Assembly (NCBI GenBank): GCA_020349025.1
Contig: CP070763.1
Span: 1,109,889-1,143,250 of the forward strand
Direction of reading: 5' to 3'
Length of the DNA: 33,362 bases
Source of the DNA: Candidatus Latescibacterota bacterium
Lineage (GTDB): Bacteria > Krumholzibacteriota > Krumholzibacteriia > G020349025
The position numbers and the translations under genes were made by a program. The number at the start of each line of letters is the position of its first letter. Within the stretch, counting starts at the first letter, position 1. Below, piece by piece: positions 24,034 through 31,788 of this stretch. The notes beneath the pieces were generated by a model. It saw only the letters and a list, made by a program, of their open reading frames with translations, was not told where the DNA came from and searched no databases.

Positions 24034-24982
24034 GATCCAATACGTCAGTCCGTTCAAGCGCGCCCTCTATCTGAAGCGCGTGGCTCCGCTGCGCAACCTC
24101 TCGCCAGATCAACTCGCGCTCGTGGCGCAGCAGGCACGCGAGCGCTTCTTTGCGCGCGGTGCCGTGATTCACCGTTCCGGAGACGCGCTCGACCGCTTTC
24201 ACATCGTCGTCGATGGGCGCATTGCGGTGCGGAGCGCGGAGCATGGGGACACGACCTTGCGCGCCGAGGAGACGCTCGGTCTTCTGACGCTGCTGGCGCG
24301 TTGGCAAGGTGGACTCGACGCCGTGGCGGACGTCGACACGCGCACGCTCGAGATCCATGCAGACGACCTCTACGAAGTCTTCGAGGATCACTTCACGATC
24401 TTGCACAACGAAATCCGCACGCTCGCGTCTCGCACGCTCGAGATCCGCAAGAACACACCGACCGGGGCTTACTTTGCGCCGCGTGGGCAAGACGCCCCAC
24501 CCCCGGAGCGCGAGCTGGATCTCATCGATCGCCTGCAGTACCTGAGGCGCGGCCCGATCTTCCGCAACGCCAACATCGACGTCCTGCTCGAGCTGGCAAA
24601 CCGCACGCAGGAGGCGCACTTCGAGCCCGGTGTCACACTGTGGGAGGTGGGCAACCCCTCCGGTTACCTGTACGCACTCGTCTCCGGAAACGTGCGCTGC
24701 ACGCTTCCGGATGGCGGTTGGTTCCGGTGCGGTCCGGGTTACCCGCTCGGGAACCTCGAATCGCAGTGTGGTGCACCGCGCTGGTACGAGGCGGTGACCG
24801 AGACGCCGGTCGTGGCGATGCGCAACAAGACCGACACCTTCCTCGATATGCTCGAGGATCATTTCGAGATGGCGCGGGAGTTTCTCGCCGCGATGGCGAC
24901 GGGTCTGATCCGCATCCTGGTGGAAGAGCGCGAGCGCAAAGCGAATGAGGAGGGTGCGCGCGAGGCCGTCGGCGGCGACTGA
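24023..24982 (+). CDS. Tandem cyclic-nucleotide-binding-fold protein, partner of the upstream transporter
   Basis: This 319-residue soluble protein has two cupin-like cNMP-binding domains. The first (about 15-150) reads LRNLSPDQLALVAQQARERF, FFARGAVIHRSGDALDRFHI, VVDGRIAVRS and TLEIHADDLYEVFEDH. The second (about 178-305) reads ANIDVLLELANRTQEAHFEP, LWEVGNPSGYLYALVSGNVR and AMRNKTDTFLDMLEDHFEMA. Neither shows the phosphate-binding-cassette consensus (GExxLL....RxA), so cAMP or cGMP binding is doubtful. No DNA-binding helix-turn-helix follows, so it is not a CRP-type regulator. The ATG at 24023 is preceded by GGAGAAGG and lies inside the transporter gene (11-base overlap), indicating tight co-expression. 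A regulatory subunit acting on the transporter's HEAT domain is the natural inference. Its stop faces that of the minus-strand gene at 24984 with one base between. Confidence 0.88.
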   Translation: MEGKIQYVSPFKRALYLKRVAPLRNLSPDQLALVAQQARERFFARGAVIHRSGDALDRFHIVVDGRIAVRSAEHGDTTLRAEETLGLLTLLARWQGGLDAVADVDTRTLEIHADDLYEVFEDHFTILHNEIRTLASRTLEIRKNTPTGAYFAPRGQDAPPPERELDLIDRLQYLRRGPIFRNANIDVLLELANRTQEAHFEPGVTLWEVGNPSGYLYALVSGNVRCTLPDGGWFRCGPGYPLGNLESQCGAPRWYEAVTETPVVAMRNKTDTFLDMLEDHFEMAREFLAAMATGLIRILVEERERKANEEGAREAVGGD

Positions 24983-24983
24983 C

Positions 24984-25427
24984 TCACGGCAGTCGCAACG
25001 TCTGCAACGACGAAGCGGCGACATCCTCGCCGTCGCGCAGCGCCACGACACGCCACAGGATCGCGCGCGCCGGGGCCACCGGCTTCCACACCTGCTGCAG
25101 GTCGAGCATGACGGTGTTCTCCGTCCCCGCCGGGTGGCGGCTCACCTCCTGCATGTCGAGTGAGAAGAAGCGCACCTCGTAGGCGTTCGCATCGAGGAAC
25201 GTGTTCCACTGCACGCGCAGCACCGATTCGACCGGATTCTCTGGATTCGGCTCGATCGAGCCGAGCACGTCGAGCGCCGAGACGGGGCGCGTGGTGAGGA
25301 AGGGGGTGCGCGGCTCGCGTGGGTCGAGGAGCGCGAGCAGCGTCAGGAGAAGCAGGAGCAGGAGCGGCACGAGCCACGGGCGGCGGGTCAGAAAGCCTCC
25401 GAGCGCTTGTTTGGGATCCACATGCAC
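24984..25427 (-). CDS. Single-pass membrane protein with a small extracytoplasmic beta domain, unknown function
   Basis: From GTG 25427 this is 147 residues: a short basic cytoplasmic start (PKQALGGFLTRRPW), a very hydrophobic helix of mostly Leu (VPLLLLLLLTLLALLD) and an extracytoplasmic domain of about 95 residues. That domain has strands VLRVQWNTFLDANAYEVRFF, ENTVMLDLQQVWKP and AILWRVVALRDG, a fibronectin type III-like pattern. No good ribosome-binding site marks the start; GTG 25421 or an upstream ATG at 25562 are alternatives, and the latter would overlap the divergent M20 gene. No named family is recognised. It converges on the cNMP-fold gene with one base between the stop codons. Confidence 0.65.
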   Translation of the reverse strand: MHVDPKQALGGFLTRRPWLVPLLLLLLLTLLALLDPREPRTPFLTTRPVSALDVLGSIEPNPENPVESVLRVQWNTFLDANAYEVRFFSLDMQEVSRHPAGTENTVMLDLQQVWKPVAPARAILWRVVALRDGEDVAASSLQTLRLP

Positions 25428-25555
25428 CCGGGCAGGTTCGCATACGATCCGGTTTGCCGGCAAGGTGCCGATGCCGAGACTCTGGAGTTCGAGCCCGTTG
25501 CCCGCGCGGTGGCCACGCCGTATGCTCGTGCAGCTCAAAACCCGCTGGAGAGCCG

Positions 25556-26809
25556 ATGGCATCCAAGTCTCGCAGCATCCCCGCCACGCCCGATGCGCAC
25601 TCCCGCAAGCGTGTGCACGAACTCGAATCGCACCCGCGCGTCGTGGCCGCGCTCGAGCTCCTGCGCCAACGTGCGGACGAGATCACCGACCTGCAGGAGG
25701 AGTTCGCACGCCTGCCATCGCCCGATCATCGTGCCGCGCAGCGCGCGCGCCTGCTCGAGCGCTTGCTGCAGGAGGCGGGCTTGTCTCGAGTGCGCGGTGA
25801 TGCAGCCGGCAATGTGATCGCCACACTCCCCGGTGCCGATCGCCGCAGCGTCCTGTTGAGCGCGCACCTCGACACGGTCTTCCCGGACCTCGAGAAGATC
25901 GAGATCGAACGCGAGGGAACCGTCCTGCGCGGGCCGGGCGTCGCGGACGACGCGGCTGGTCTCGCGGCGATCGTGCACGTCGCCCGCGCGCTGCGCGAGG
26001 CGGAGGTGCCGTTGCACCACGACCTGGTTGTCGTGGGCACGGTCGGCGAAGAGGGGGAGGGGGATCTGCGCGGCGTGAAGCATCTCTTCGAGGCCGAGTA
26101 TGCGCGCGAGCAGGTGGTGGCGTTTCTGACCCTCGACGTGGGCGCTCACCGGAGCTTTGTGCACGCCGGCCTCGGGAGTCGCCGCCTGCGCGTCACACTC
26201 GCGGGTCCCGGCGGTCACAGCTGGAGTGACTTCGGGCGCCCGAATCCGATTCACGCCCTGTCGCGCGGAGTGGCTCGCTTCCTCGACGCCGTGCCGCACC
26301 CGCGGAACGGGCGCAGCAGCTACAACGTCGGCACGATCGAAGGCGGACGCGGCGTCAACGTGATCCCGGAGCACGCGAGCGTGCGCGTGGACCTGCGCAG
26401 CGAATCGATCCAGGATCTCACCGCGCTCGAGCTGGCACTGCACGAAGCGTTGAAGGCTGGCGTCGAGTCGGAGCGCGACTGGAGTCGCGCCGAGTCGGAG
26501 GCGTTGAAGCTGCGCGTGGAGGTCATCGGGGATCGTCCCGTGGGAGTCACCGATCCCGACTCGCCGGTCGTGCGCGCCGCCGTGGCAGCCTTCGCGGCGC
26601 GCGACCTGCACGCTCGTCTGGCCCGCTCCTCCACCGACGCCAACGTCCCGATGAGCCTCGGCATTCCGGCTCTGGGGCTGCCGCACGGCGCGCGCACGCG
26701 GAACGCCCACAGCATGCAGGAGTGGTGCGACGTGCGCGAACGGCAGCCGGTTCTGGACGCCGTGCTGCTCACCGTCGTGGCCCTGAGCGCAGCGGGCGGG
26801 CCTGGTTGA
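25556..26809 (+). CDS. M20 family metallopeptidase (tripeptide aminopeptidase/carboxypeptidase-like)
   Basis: This is a 417-residue cytoplasmic di-zinc peptidase or deacylase. The expected ligands and catalytic residues are in order: H104 and D106 in HLDT, the bridging D131 in GVADDAAG, E165/E166 in GEEGEG, D194 in LDVGAH and H385 in NAHSMQEW. A dimerisation lid domain sits between (GPGGHSWSDFG through RVDLRSES). The fully conserved pattern and normal length indicate an active enzyme. Substrate choice within M20 (peptides, acyl-amino acids) cannot be read from sequence. ATG 25556 has GGAG five bases upstream. The stop codon TGA is embedded in the TTGACA -35 box of the following tRNA promoter. 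Confidence 0.94.
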   Translation: MASKSRSIPATPDAHSRKRVHELESHPRVVAALELLRQRADEITDLQEEFARLPSPDHRAAQRARLLERLLQEAGLSRVRGDAAGNVIATLPGADRRSVLLSAHLDTVFPDLEKIEIEREGTVLRGPGVADDAAGLAAIVHVARALREAEVPLHHDLVVVGTVGEEGEGDLRGVKHLFEAEYAREQVVAFLTLDVGAHRSFVHAGLGSRRLRVTLAGPGGHSWSDFGRPNPIHALSRGVARFLDAVPHPRNGRSSYNVGTIEGGRGVNVIPEHASVRVDLRSESIQDLTALELALHEALKAGVESERDWSRAESEALKLRVEVIGDRPVGVTDPDSPVVRAAVAAFAARDLHARLARSSTDANVPMSLGIPALGLPHGARTRNAHSMQEWCDVRERQPVLDAVLLTVVALSAAGGPG

Positions 26810-26835
26810 CACCCCTCGGAGCTTCTGTTTACTGT
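26806..26835 (+). promoter_or_regulatory. tRNA operon promoter overlapping the M20 stop codon
   Basis: A perfect TTGACA (26806-26811), whose bases 2-4 are the stop codon of the M20 gene, is followed 18 bp later by TACTGT (26830-26835). The transcript would start near 26842, about 60 bases before tRNA-Ser. The other tRNA-Ser gene in this window has the same TACTGT box. Confidence 0.6.
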
Positions 26836-26900
26836 GGATTGCTGCGGGTCCATCACCCGATGCCGTCCGGAGCGCGGCCGGGTGCAATTCGAGCTTCGCC

Positions 26901-26990
26901 GGAGAGATGCCCGAGTGGCTGAAGGGGCTCGCCTGCTAAGCGAGTGTAGGGTGAAACCTACCGAGGGTTCGAATCCCTCTCTCTCCGCCA
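26901..26990 (+). tRNA. tRNA-Ser (anticodon GCT)
   Basis: The acceptor stem GGAGAGA pairs with TCTCTCC, followed by discriminator G and an encoded CCA (26988-26990). The anticodon stem CTCGC/GCGAG holds the loop CTGCTAA with anticodon GCT at 26935-26937, reading AGC/AGU codons. A long variable arm and the T-arm GAGGG-TTCGAAT-CCCTC complete a class II tRNA. Confidence 0.97.
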
Positions 26991-27039
26991 GCGTGTTGCA
27001 GCACCGGAGCTGCTGCGGCGATCGAGACGACCGTCACGC

Positions 27040-27116
27040 GCGCCCATAGCTCAACTGGATAGAGCGTCTGACTACGGATCAGGAGGTTGGGGGTTCGACT
27101 CCTCCTGGGCGCGCCA
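27040..27116 (+). tRNA. tRNA-Arg (anticodon ACG)
   Basis: The acceptor stem GCGCCCA pairs with TGGGCGC, with discriminator G and encoded CCA (27114-27116). The anticodon loop CTACGGA gives ACG. A34 of this tRNA is the standard substrate for deamination to inosine by TadA, which is encoded at 32599. The gene is 49 bases after tRNA-Ser and should be on the same transcript. Confidence 0.97.
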
Positions 27117-27121
27117 CATGC

Positions 27122-27153
27122 ACGGGCCGGCAGCAGGCTGCCGGCCCGTTCCA
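27122..27153 (+). terminator. Hairpin terminator of the tRNA operon
   Basis: A perfect 13-bp inverted repeat, ACGGGCCGGCAGC (27122-27134) and GCTGCCGGCCCGT (27137-27149), begins six bases after the tRNA-Arg CCA and is followed by TTCC. The spacer is only two bases, so the innermost pairs must open. The T-tract is short, so termination may be partial. Confidence 0.6.
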
Positions 27154-27199
27154 CATCGAAGAATCCAGCGCTCTCGAACCTGGAAAGAAACGGGGAAGC

Positions 27200-28084
27200 G
27201 TGTCTCTCGATTGGGAAGCCACGGTCAGCGAGCTGGCCGAGGATCACCGCTCACCCTCGAGCGCTCTGGCCACGCGCGCGGCCGAAGTCTTGAGCGAGGT
27301 GGCGTCGGACGATCCGGAGATGCTCGCCGAGGCGGCGCGCGCCGTGGTCCAGGCACAGCCGTCGATGGCGGCGGTGGCCAACGTGGCCAACGTGGCGTTG
27401 CGCGTCGTCGAGACGCTCGGGCTGGCGTCGGTTTCCAAGGCACTGGAATCGCTGCAGGAGGGGATCACGGCGGACCTGCGCGATGCTGCCGCGGCCATTC
27501 GCGAGCGCGTCGACGCTCCGGTGCGAGTCGTCACGACATCTGCGAGCGCTGGTGTGGTCGAGACGATCCAAGTCTTGCGGCGCGCCAACCTGCTGCGCGG
27601 CGTCGTCTGCGGCGAATCGCGTCCGCTCCTCGAGGGTACGGCGCTGGCGCGCTGGTTCGTGGAGCAAGGGGTCGAGACCACCCTCGTTTCCGATGCCGGT
27701 CTCTGCGAGCAGCTGACCGCGGACAGCATCTTTCTGGTCGGCGCGGATGCCATCCTGCCGCGTGCCGTCGTGAACAAGCTCGGCACGCGCGTCTACGCCA
27801 CCTGGGCCCAGCTGGCCGGCGTGCCACGTTTCGTCGTGGCGTCGCGCGACAAGATCTTCCCGGCCGAGCTGGCGCCCCGTTTCAGCAACCCGCAGCGCCC
27901 GCGTGAGGAGTTGCTTCGCGATCCGCCTGCGGCGCTTCACGTGGTGAACCGCGCCTTCGACCTCACGCCCCGGGAGATCTGGAGCGAGATCTTCGTGGGC
28001 CGGCACCCGGCGGCGGTCGCCGAGGGGCGTGGCGACCACGCGCTCGCGCGCGGTTTGCTGCAGCTCGTGTCCGATTCGGCCTGA
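27200..28084 (+). CDS. eIF-2B alpha/beta/delta-family protein
   Basis: This 294-residue protein has the two-part structure of the eIF2B/MtnA/ribose-1,5-bisphosphate isomerase superfamily. It has an all-helical N-terminal part (about 1-100, HRSPSSALATRAAEVLSEVA), a Rossmann-like domain with VRVVTTSASAGVVETIQVL, VCGESRPLLEGTALARWF and ADSIFLVGADAILPRAVVNK, then a C-terminal part with FVVASRDKIFPAEL and the closing DLTPREIWSEIF. Bacteria lack eIF2, so the real activity is likely sugar-phosphate isomerisation or an unknown role. The usual Cys-Asp catalytic pair of isomerases is not obvious, although C127 in VVCGES is a candidate. The start is GTG 27200, with GGGGAA just upstream. It follows the tRNA operon, so readthrough past the weak terminator is possible. 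Confidence 0.82.
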   Translation: MSLDWEATVSELAEDHRSPSSALATRAAEVLSEVASDDPEMLAEAARAVVQAQPSMAAVANVANVALRVVETLGLASVSKALESLQEGITADLRDAAAAIRERVDAPVRVVTTSASAGVVETIQVLRRANLLRGVVCGESRPLLEGTALARWFVEQGVETTLVSDAGLCEQLTADSIFLVGADAILPRAVVNKLGTRVYATWAQLAGVPRFVVASRDKIFPAELAPRFSNPQRPREELLRDPPAALHVVNRAFDLTPREIWSEIFVGRHPAAVAEGRGDHALARGLLQLVSDSA

Positions 28085-28144
28085 GAGCGCCTCCGGGCCG
28101 CCCGGGTGGCCTCGTTCCAGCTCGCGCTGGAGGCCCGAAACCCG

Positions 28145-28173
28145 TTGCCGCCGGGCCCAGGCTCGCTTAAAGT
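28145..28173 (+). promoter_or_regulatory. Candidate promoter of the pepA-adenosine deaminase operon
   Basis: TTGCCG (28145-28150) and TAAAGT (28168-28173) are spaced 17 bp apart, each with four consensus bases. The transcript would start near 28180, leaving a leader of about 130 nt before the ATG at 28309. Confidence 0.4.
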
Positions 28174-28308
28174 CCGCTGGGAGCCGTCCCCCCGAAGCCC
28201 CCCTTTTTGTGCGAGAACAGACCGACACGACGCCAGGGAACGGGGTGATTGCTGCCCTGGACTGGTGCTGCCGGTGGCCACGCTTCGCCAGCCGAAGGGG
28301 TCCTTTTG

Positions 28309-29832
28309 ATGCACGTTCAACTGAAGCGAGGAAGTCTCGGCCGCCTCCGAACGCCGCTTCTGTGTGTTCCGCTCCACGAAGGGGAGTCCGTCCGACAGGG
28401 GGCCTTGGCGGAGCTGGACAAAGCCTGTGGTGGCCAGATCTCGGCAGCCACCCGCGCGGGCGATTTCACCGGCAAGCTCTGGAGCCAGGTGACGCTCTAC
28501 AACTCGAAGCCGGCGGGGCCGCGCCGGATCCAGCTGCTCGGCGTCGGCAAGGCCGGATCGATCGATCTGGAGCGCATGCGACAAGCCGCGGCGCGCGCCG
28601 TCGCCAAAGCGGTCGAGCTGCACGCGCGTGAGGTGAGCATCCTCTTCCCACGCAACAGCACCTACGACGATGGCCATGTGGCACAGGCGCTCGCCGAGGG
28701 CAGCGTGCTCGGCGAGTACCGCTTCGACAAGTACCGCACCGAGAAGGAGAACCACTCGGAGCTCGAGAAGGTGTCGTTGATCGCCGTGGAGCGCGTCGAC
28801 CGCAGTGCCGCCGCCGGCGGTGTCGAGGATGGGGAGATCCTCGCCGACGTCGTGCGCAAGACGCGCGACATGGTGAACGCGCCGGCCAACGAGCTCACGC
28901 CCACCGAGATGGCGGCGCGGGCGGCGAAATCGGCGCGTGAGTTCGGCTACCGTTGCCGCATACTGGAGCGCCGCGACATGGAGCGGCAGAGCATGGCGGG
29001 GATGCTGGCGGTTTCGGCCGGGAGCGATCAGCCGCCGAAGTTCATCGTCCTCGAGTACGAGGGCGCGGGACGGCGCGCGCCACGCTACGTGTTCGTCGGC
29101 AAAGGTCTCACGTTCGACGCCGGTGGCATCTGCATCAAGCCGGCACCGAAGATGGACGAGATGAAGGGGGACATGGGGGGCGGGGCTGCGGTCATCGGTG
29201 CGCTGGAAGCGGCTGCTCGCCTGGAGCTGCCGGCGCGTGTCGTGGGGCTCGTCCCCTGCTCGGAAAACCTGCTCGGCGGAAGCGCCTACCGTCCCGGCGA
29301 CATCTTGAGCATGGCAAACGGCACCACGGTGATGATTGAGAACACCGACGCCGAGGGGCGACTCATTCTCGCCGATGCTCTCTTGTACGCGCAGCGCTAC
29401 AAGCCGCAGGCGATCGTCGACCTGGCCACTCTGACGGGGGCTGCCCTCATCGCGCTGGGACAGGTGGCGACGGCGGTTCTCGGCACGGATCGACAGCTCG
29501 TCCACGACCTGAAGAAGGCGGGGGAGCGCAGCTTCGAGCGCCTGTGGGAGCTGCCGCTCTGGGAGGAGTTCGATGAGCTCATCCGTTCTCCCATCGCCGA
29601 CATCAAGAACAGTGGCGGCAAGCATGGTGGCACAATCACGGCGGCCGCCTTCCTGAAGCACTTCGTCAAGGACACGCCCTGGGCCCATCTCGATATTGCC
29701 GGCACTTCGTACCTCGACAAGGCGGAGGGGTACCGTCCGCAGGGTGGCACCGGCGTCGGAGTGCGGCTCCTCATCGAGTATCTGCGTGGTCAGATCGAGT
29801 ACGAGTCCGACGCAGATGCCGACGTAGAATGA
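28309..29832 (+). CDS. pepA: Leucyl aminopeptidase (M17 family)
   Basis: This is a 507-residue cytoplasmic di-metal aminopeptidase that removes N-terminal amino acids from peptides and, in this family, works as a hexamer. The family signature NTDAEGRL is at 345-352. The metal and catalytic residues K265 and D270 are in VGKGLTFDAGG, and MKGDMGGGAA follows. The N-terminal M17 macro-like domain runs to about residue 180. The C-terminus carries GGKHGGTITAAAFLKHFV and HLDIAGTSY, also typical. ATG 28309 with GAAGGGG nine bases before it is preferred to an in-frame upstream start. The stop overlaps the ATG of the adenosine deaminase gene by four bases (ATGA), so the two are translationally coupled. 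Confidence 0.96.
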   Translation: MHVQLKRGSLGRLRTPLLCVPLHEGESVRQGALAELDKACGGQISAATRAGDFTGKLWSQVTLYNSKPAGPRRIQLLGVGKAGSIDLERMRQAAARAVAKAVELHAREVSILFPRNSTYDDGHVAQALAEGSVLGEYRFDKYRTEKENHSELEKVSLIAVERVDRSAAAGGVEDGEILADVVRKTRDMVNAPANELTPTEMAARAAKSAREFGYRCRILERRDMERQSMAGMLAVSAGSDQPPKFIVLEYEGAGRRAPRYVFVGKGLTFDAGGICIKPAPKMDEMKGDMGGGAAVIGALEAAARLELPARVVGLVPCSENLLGGSAYRPGDILSMANGTTVMIENTDAEGRLILADALLYAQRYKPQAIVDLATLTGAALIALGQVATAVLGTDRQLVHDLKKAGERSFERLWELPLWEEFDELIRSPIADIKNSGGKHGGTITAAAFLKHFVKDTPWAHLDIAGTSYLDKAEGYRPQGGTGVGVRLLIEYLRGQIEYESDADADVE

Positions 29833-30854
29833 GCGTGACGGGTATCGAAGCCTACCTGCGCCGGGCTCCCAAGGTCGAGCTGCATGTGCACCTCGAGGGT
29901 GCCCTCCGCCCGGAGCGACTGCTGCGCATCCTGCGCCGCCACGGAACGCACCGCGAGTACCAGCGCCCTGAAGACCTCGCCTGGCTCTACCAGCATGATG
30001 ACCTCGCTGCCTTCCTCGATCATTTTCGCTTTGCCGTGACGCAACTCCAGGATGTGCAGGACGTGCACGATGTGGCGCACGACCTGTTCGAGTCGCTCGC
30101 CTCGCAAAACGTGGTCTACGCCGAGGTGCTCTTCTCTGCGGCGATCTTCGTGCGCCAGGGGATGGCATGGGAGGAGCTGCTCGCAGCGGTCGAAGAGGCT
30201 GCGCGTGCCGTCGCGCTCGAAATCAAGATCGTCGTCGATCTCGTTCGCAACTTCGGGCCGGAGTTCGCGGAGCAGCAGGTGGAGACGTTGGCGAGACTGG
30301 GACGCGAGAGCGTGGTGGGGATCCATCTGGGCGGGGACGAGCCGGGCTTCCCGGCGTCGCTCTTCACGCGAGCCTATCAGCTCGCGCACGAGGCGCGGCT
30401 CGGGCTCGCGGCGCACGCGGGTGAGGGAGTGGGCGCCGACAGTGTGCAGCAGGCGCTGGCGCTGGGTGTGCAACGCATCGGTCACGGCATCCGCTGTCTC
30501 GAGTCGGAGAGCGTCGTCGAGCAGCTGCTCGAGCGTGGCACGCTTCTGGAGGTCTGTCCGACGAGCAACGTGCAGACGCGGGTCGTCCCCGGCTTGCGCA
30601 CCCATCCGCTGTCGGAGCTCCTGCGTCGCGGCATTCGCGTCGCGCTCGGCTCCGACGACCCGAGCTTCTTTGGGACCGACATCACGCGTGAGATGCAGAT
30701 CGCGCACGACGTGCTCGATCTCCACCTCGCAACGTTGGATCGCATGATCGACGACGCGATGCAGGCTGCTTTTCTGCCGGAGGCGGTCAGGCGGGAACGG
30801 CTGGAGGCGATGCGGCGTGAGCGCGCGGGGTTGCGTGGCGAGCTCGGGCTTTGA
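29829..30854 (+). CDS. add: Adenosine deaminase family protein (adenosine/adenine aminohydrolase)
   Basis: This 341-residue TIM-barrel hydrolase converts adenosine to inosine plus ammonia (or adenine to hypoxanthine in some members). The zinc ligands and catalytic residues are intact: H19 and H21 in HVHLEGA, H196 with the catalytic E199 in HAGEG, H219 in RIGHGIR, and D276/D277 in GSDDPSFFGT. The segment LLEVCPTSNVQT is the usual family signature before the last zinc ligand. GSDDPSFFGT fits the add/ade2 subgroup and cannot separate adenosine from adenine as substrate. ATG 29829 overlaps the pepA stop as ATGA. Coupling to an aminopeptidase suggests joint salvage of peptides and nucleosides. No terminator with a T-tract was found; an inverted repeat lies 16 bases downstream. 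Confidence 0.95.
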   Translation: MSVTGIEAYLRRAPKVELHVHLEGALRPERLLRILRRHGTHREYQRPEDLAWLYQHDDLAAFLDHFRFAVTQLQDVQDVHDVAHDLFESLASQNVVYAEVLFSAAIFVRQGMAWEELLAAVEEAARAVALEIKIVVDLVRNFGPEFAEQQVETLARLGRESVVGIHLGGDEPGFPASLFTRAYQLAHEARLGLAAHAGEGVGADSVQQALALGVQRIGHGIRCLESESVVEQLLERGTLLEVCPTSNVQTRVVPGLRTHPLSELLRRGIRVALGSDDPSFFGTDITREMQIAHDVLDLHLATLDRMIDDAMQAAFLPEAVRRERLEAMRRERAGLRGELGL

Positions 30855-30869
30855 GGCTTCGATTCGGTG

Positions 30870-30994
30870 CAGGGGCTCTGCGATTCCTCCCCGGCGCTTC
30901 GGACAATTCGGGCGGGGGATGGTTCGCGGTCGTGGCGGCCATCGCGGCCCGCCCTCATCACTGGTCGCGCTGGGGGAGAATCGCAGAGCCCCTG
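30870..30994. repeat. 125-bp inverted-repeat element between convergent genes
   Basis: Arm CAGGGGCTCTGCGATTC (30870-30886) is repeated inverted as GAATCGCAGAGCCCCTG (30978-30994), a perfect 17-bp match. It continues imperfectly through CTCCCC and GGGGG, with about 80 bases between. The interior is GC-rich with a partial inner match (GGGCGGG with CCCGCCC). It ends no gene and has no clear flanking direct repeat. It could be a MITE-like or REP-like element, or an unusual bidirectional terminator. Confidence 0.7.
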
Positions 30995-31048
30995 TCGCTC
31001 GCAGACCACGCGTTCAGGGGCGCGGCGTGCGGTAGCCGGCAGGCGGTG

Positions 31049-31564
31049 TCAGGGGGCGAAGAACTCGGAGATGAACTTGGCGAGGAGGCCGAGGCCGCCG
31101 ATGACGGCTCCGGTGGCGGCAACGGCGCTTGGAATGCCGACGTAGGCGCCGGCCTCGGGACCCTCGATGGCGTCCTTCTCGGACGGCGCGAGGTTGGCCA
31201 CGTCGTTCGGGTCGGCCTCCTGGAGCAGTCGCTTGGAGTCGGAGCCGGCCGGGATGTCGCCGTACGGGAACCAGCCGTATCGATCCAGCTGCTCTGGATC
31301 CAGCAGATTCGCTGACTCTCCTAGAAAAAGAGTGGGGTCTCTGTCGTAAACCCTTGTCAATTGAGAGGCTGCGAAGCGGCCATCGGGCGTGAGCACGAGC
31401 TCGAACGGAAGCGGAGCGTGGCTGGCAGGGGTGCCGCCGGCCGCGTGGACGAGGCCGGTCGGCAGGATCGCAGACGTCACAATCGCGGCGAGCGCGACGC
31501 AGAGCACCGATCGAGTGCTTCTTGCCCACTGCGCAGCGCCTTGTCGTCCGTCGTTGGGTCTCAT
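31049..31564 (-). CDS. Exported protein of unknown function with C-terminal hydrophobic segment
   Basis: This 171-residue protein starts at ATG 31564, with AAGGGG five bases upstream; a longer in-frame extension has no ribosome-binding site. Its N-terminus is a signal peptide of the long basic type (ARSTRSVLCVALAAIVTSAI, cut near VHAAGG). The mature part begins with FELVLTPDGRFAASQLTRVY and continues through a charged, Pro/Asp-rich stretch. It ends in a hydrophobic, Gly/Ala-rich helix (IPSAVAATGAVIGGLGLLAK, then FISEFFAP), which could anchor it in a membrane. No family is recognised. It is divergent from the lipoprotein gene at 31789 and convergent with the adenosine deaminase gene. Confidence 0.7.
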   Translation of the reverse strand: MRPNDGRQGAAQWARSTRSVLCVALAAIVTSAILPTGLVHAAGGTPASHAPLPFELVLTPDGRFAASQLTRVYDRDPTLFLGESANLLDPEQLDRYGWFPYGDIPAGSDSKRLLQEADPNDVANLAPSEKDAIEGPEAGAYVGIPSAVAATGAVIGGLGLLAKFISEFFAP

Positions 31565-31669
31565 GGATCCCCTTTGACCCTTCGCGTCTGGTCGCCGCGA
31601 GCGATAAGCGCGCCATCCTGGTTCCCAAGCATACACCGGATCACCCGCTCGCGCCTCTGCCGACGTCGC

Positions 31670-31698
31670 TTGCGACTCGACACACATCGTGCTATCCA
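31670..31698 (+). promoter_or_regulatory. Candidate promoter of the lipoprotein gene
   Basis: TTGCGA (31670-31675) and TATCCA (31693-31698) are spaced 17 bp apart in the 224-base gap between two divergent genes. The start point would be near 31705, about 85 bases before the ATG at 31789. Confidence 0.35.
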
Positions 31699-31788
31699 GG
31701 GAATCGCTCCCAGCGCTGCTCGGAGCAAGTGTCACAAACGCAAGCTGTTGCAATCGACAGCCGGAAAAGCACTCGAGGAGGGTTGCCG

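Noticed and set aside
27937..30168. A 743-codon open frame on the minus strand
   Set aside because: It is antisense to the eIF2B-like and pepA genes, is rich in Arg, His and Gly, and has no domain signature.
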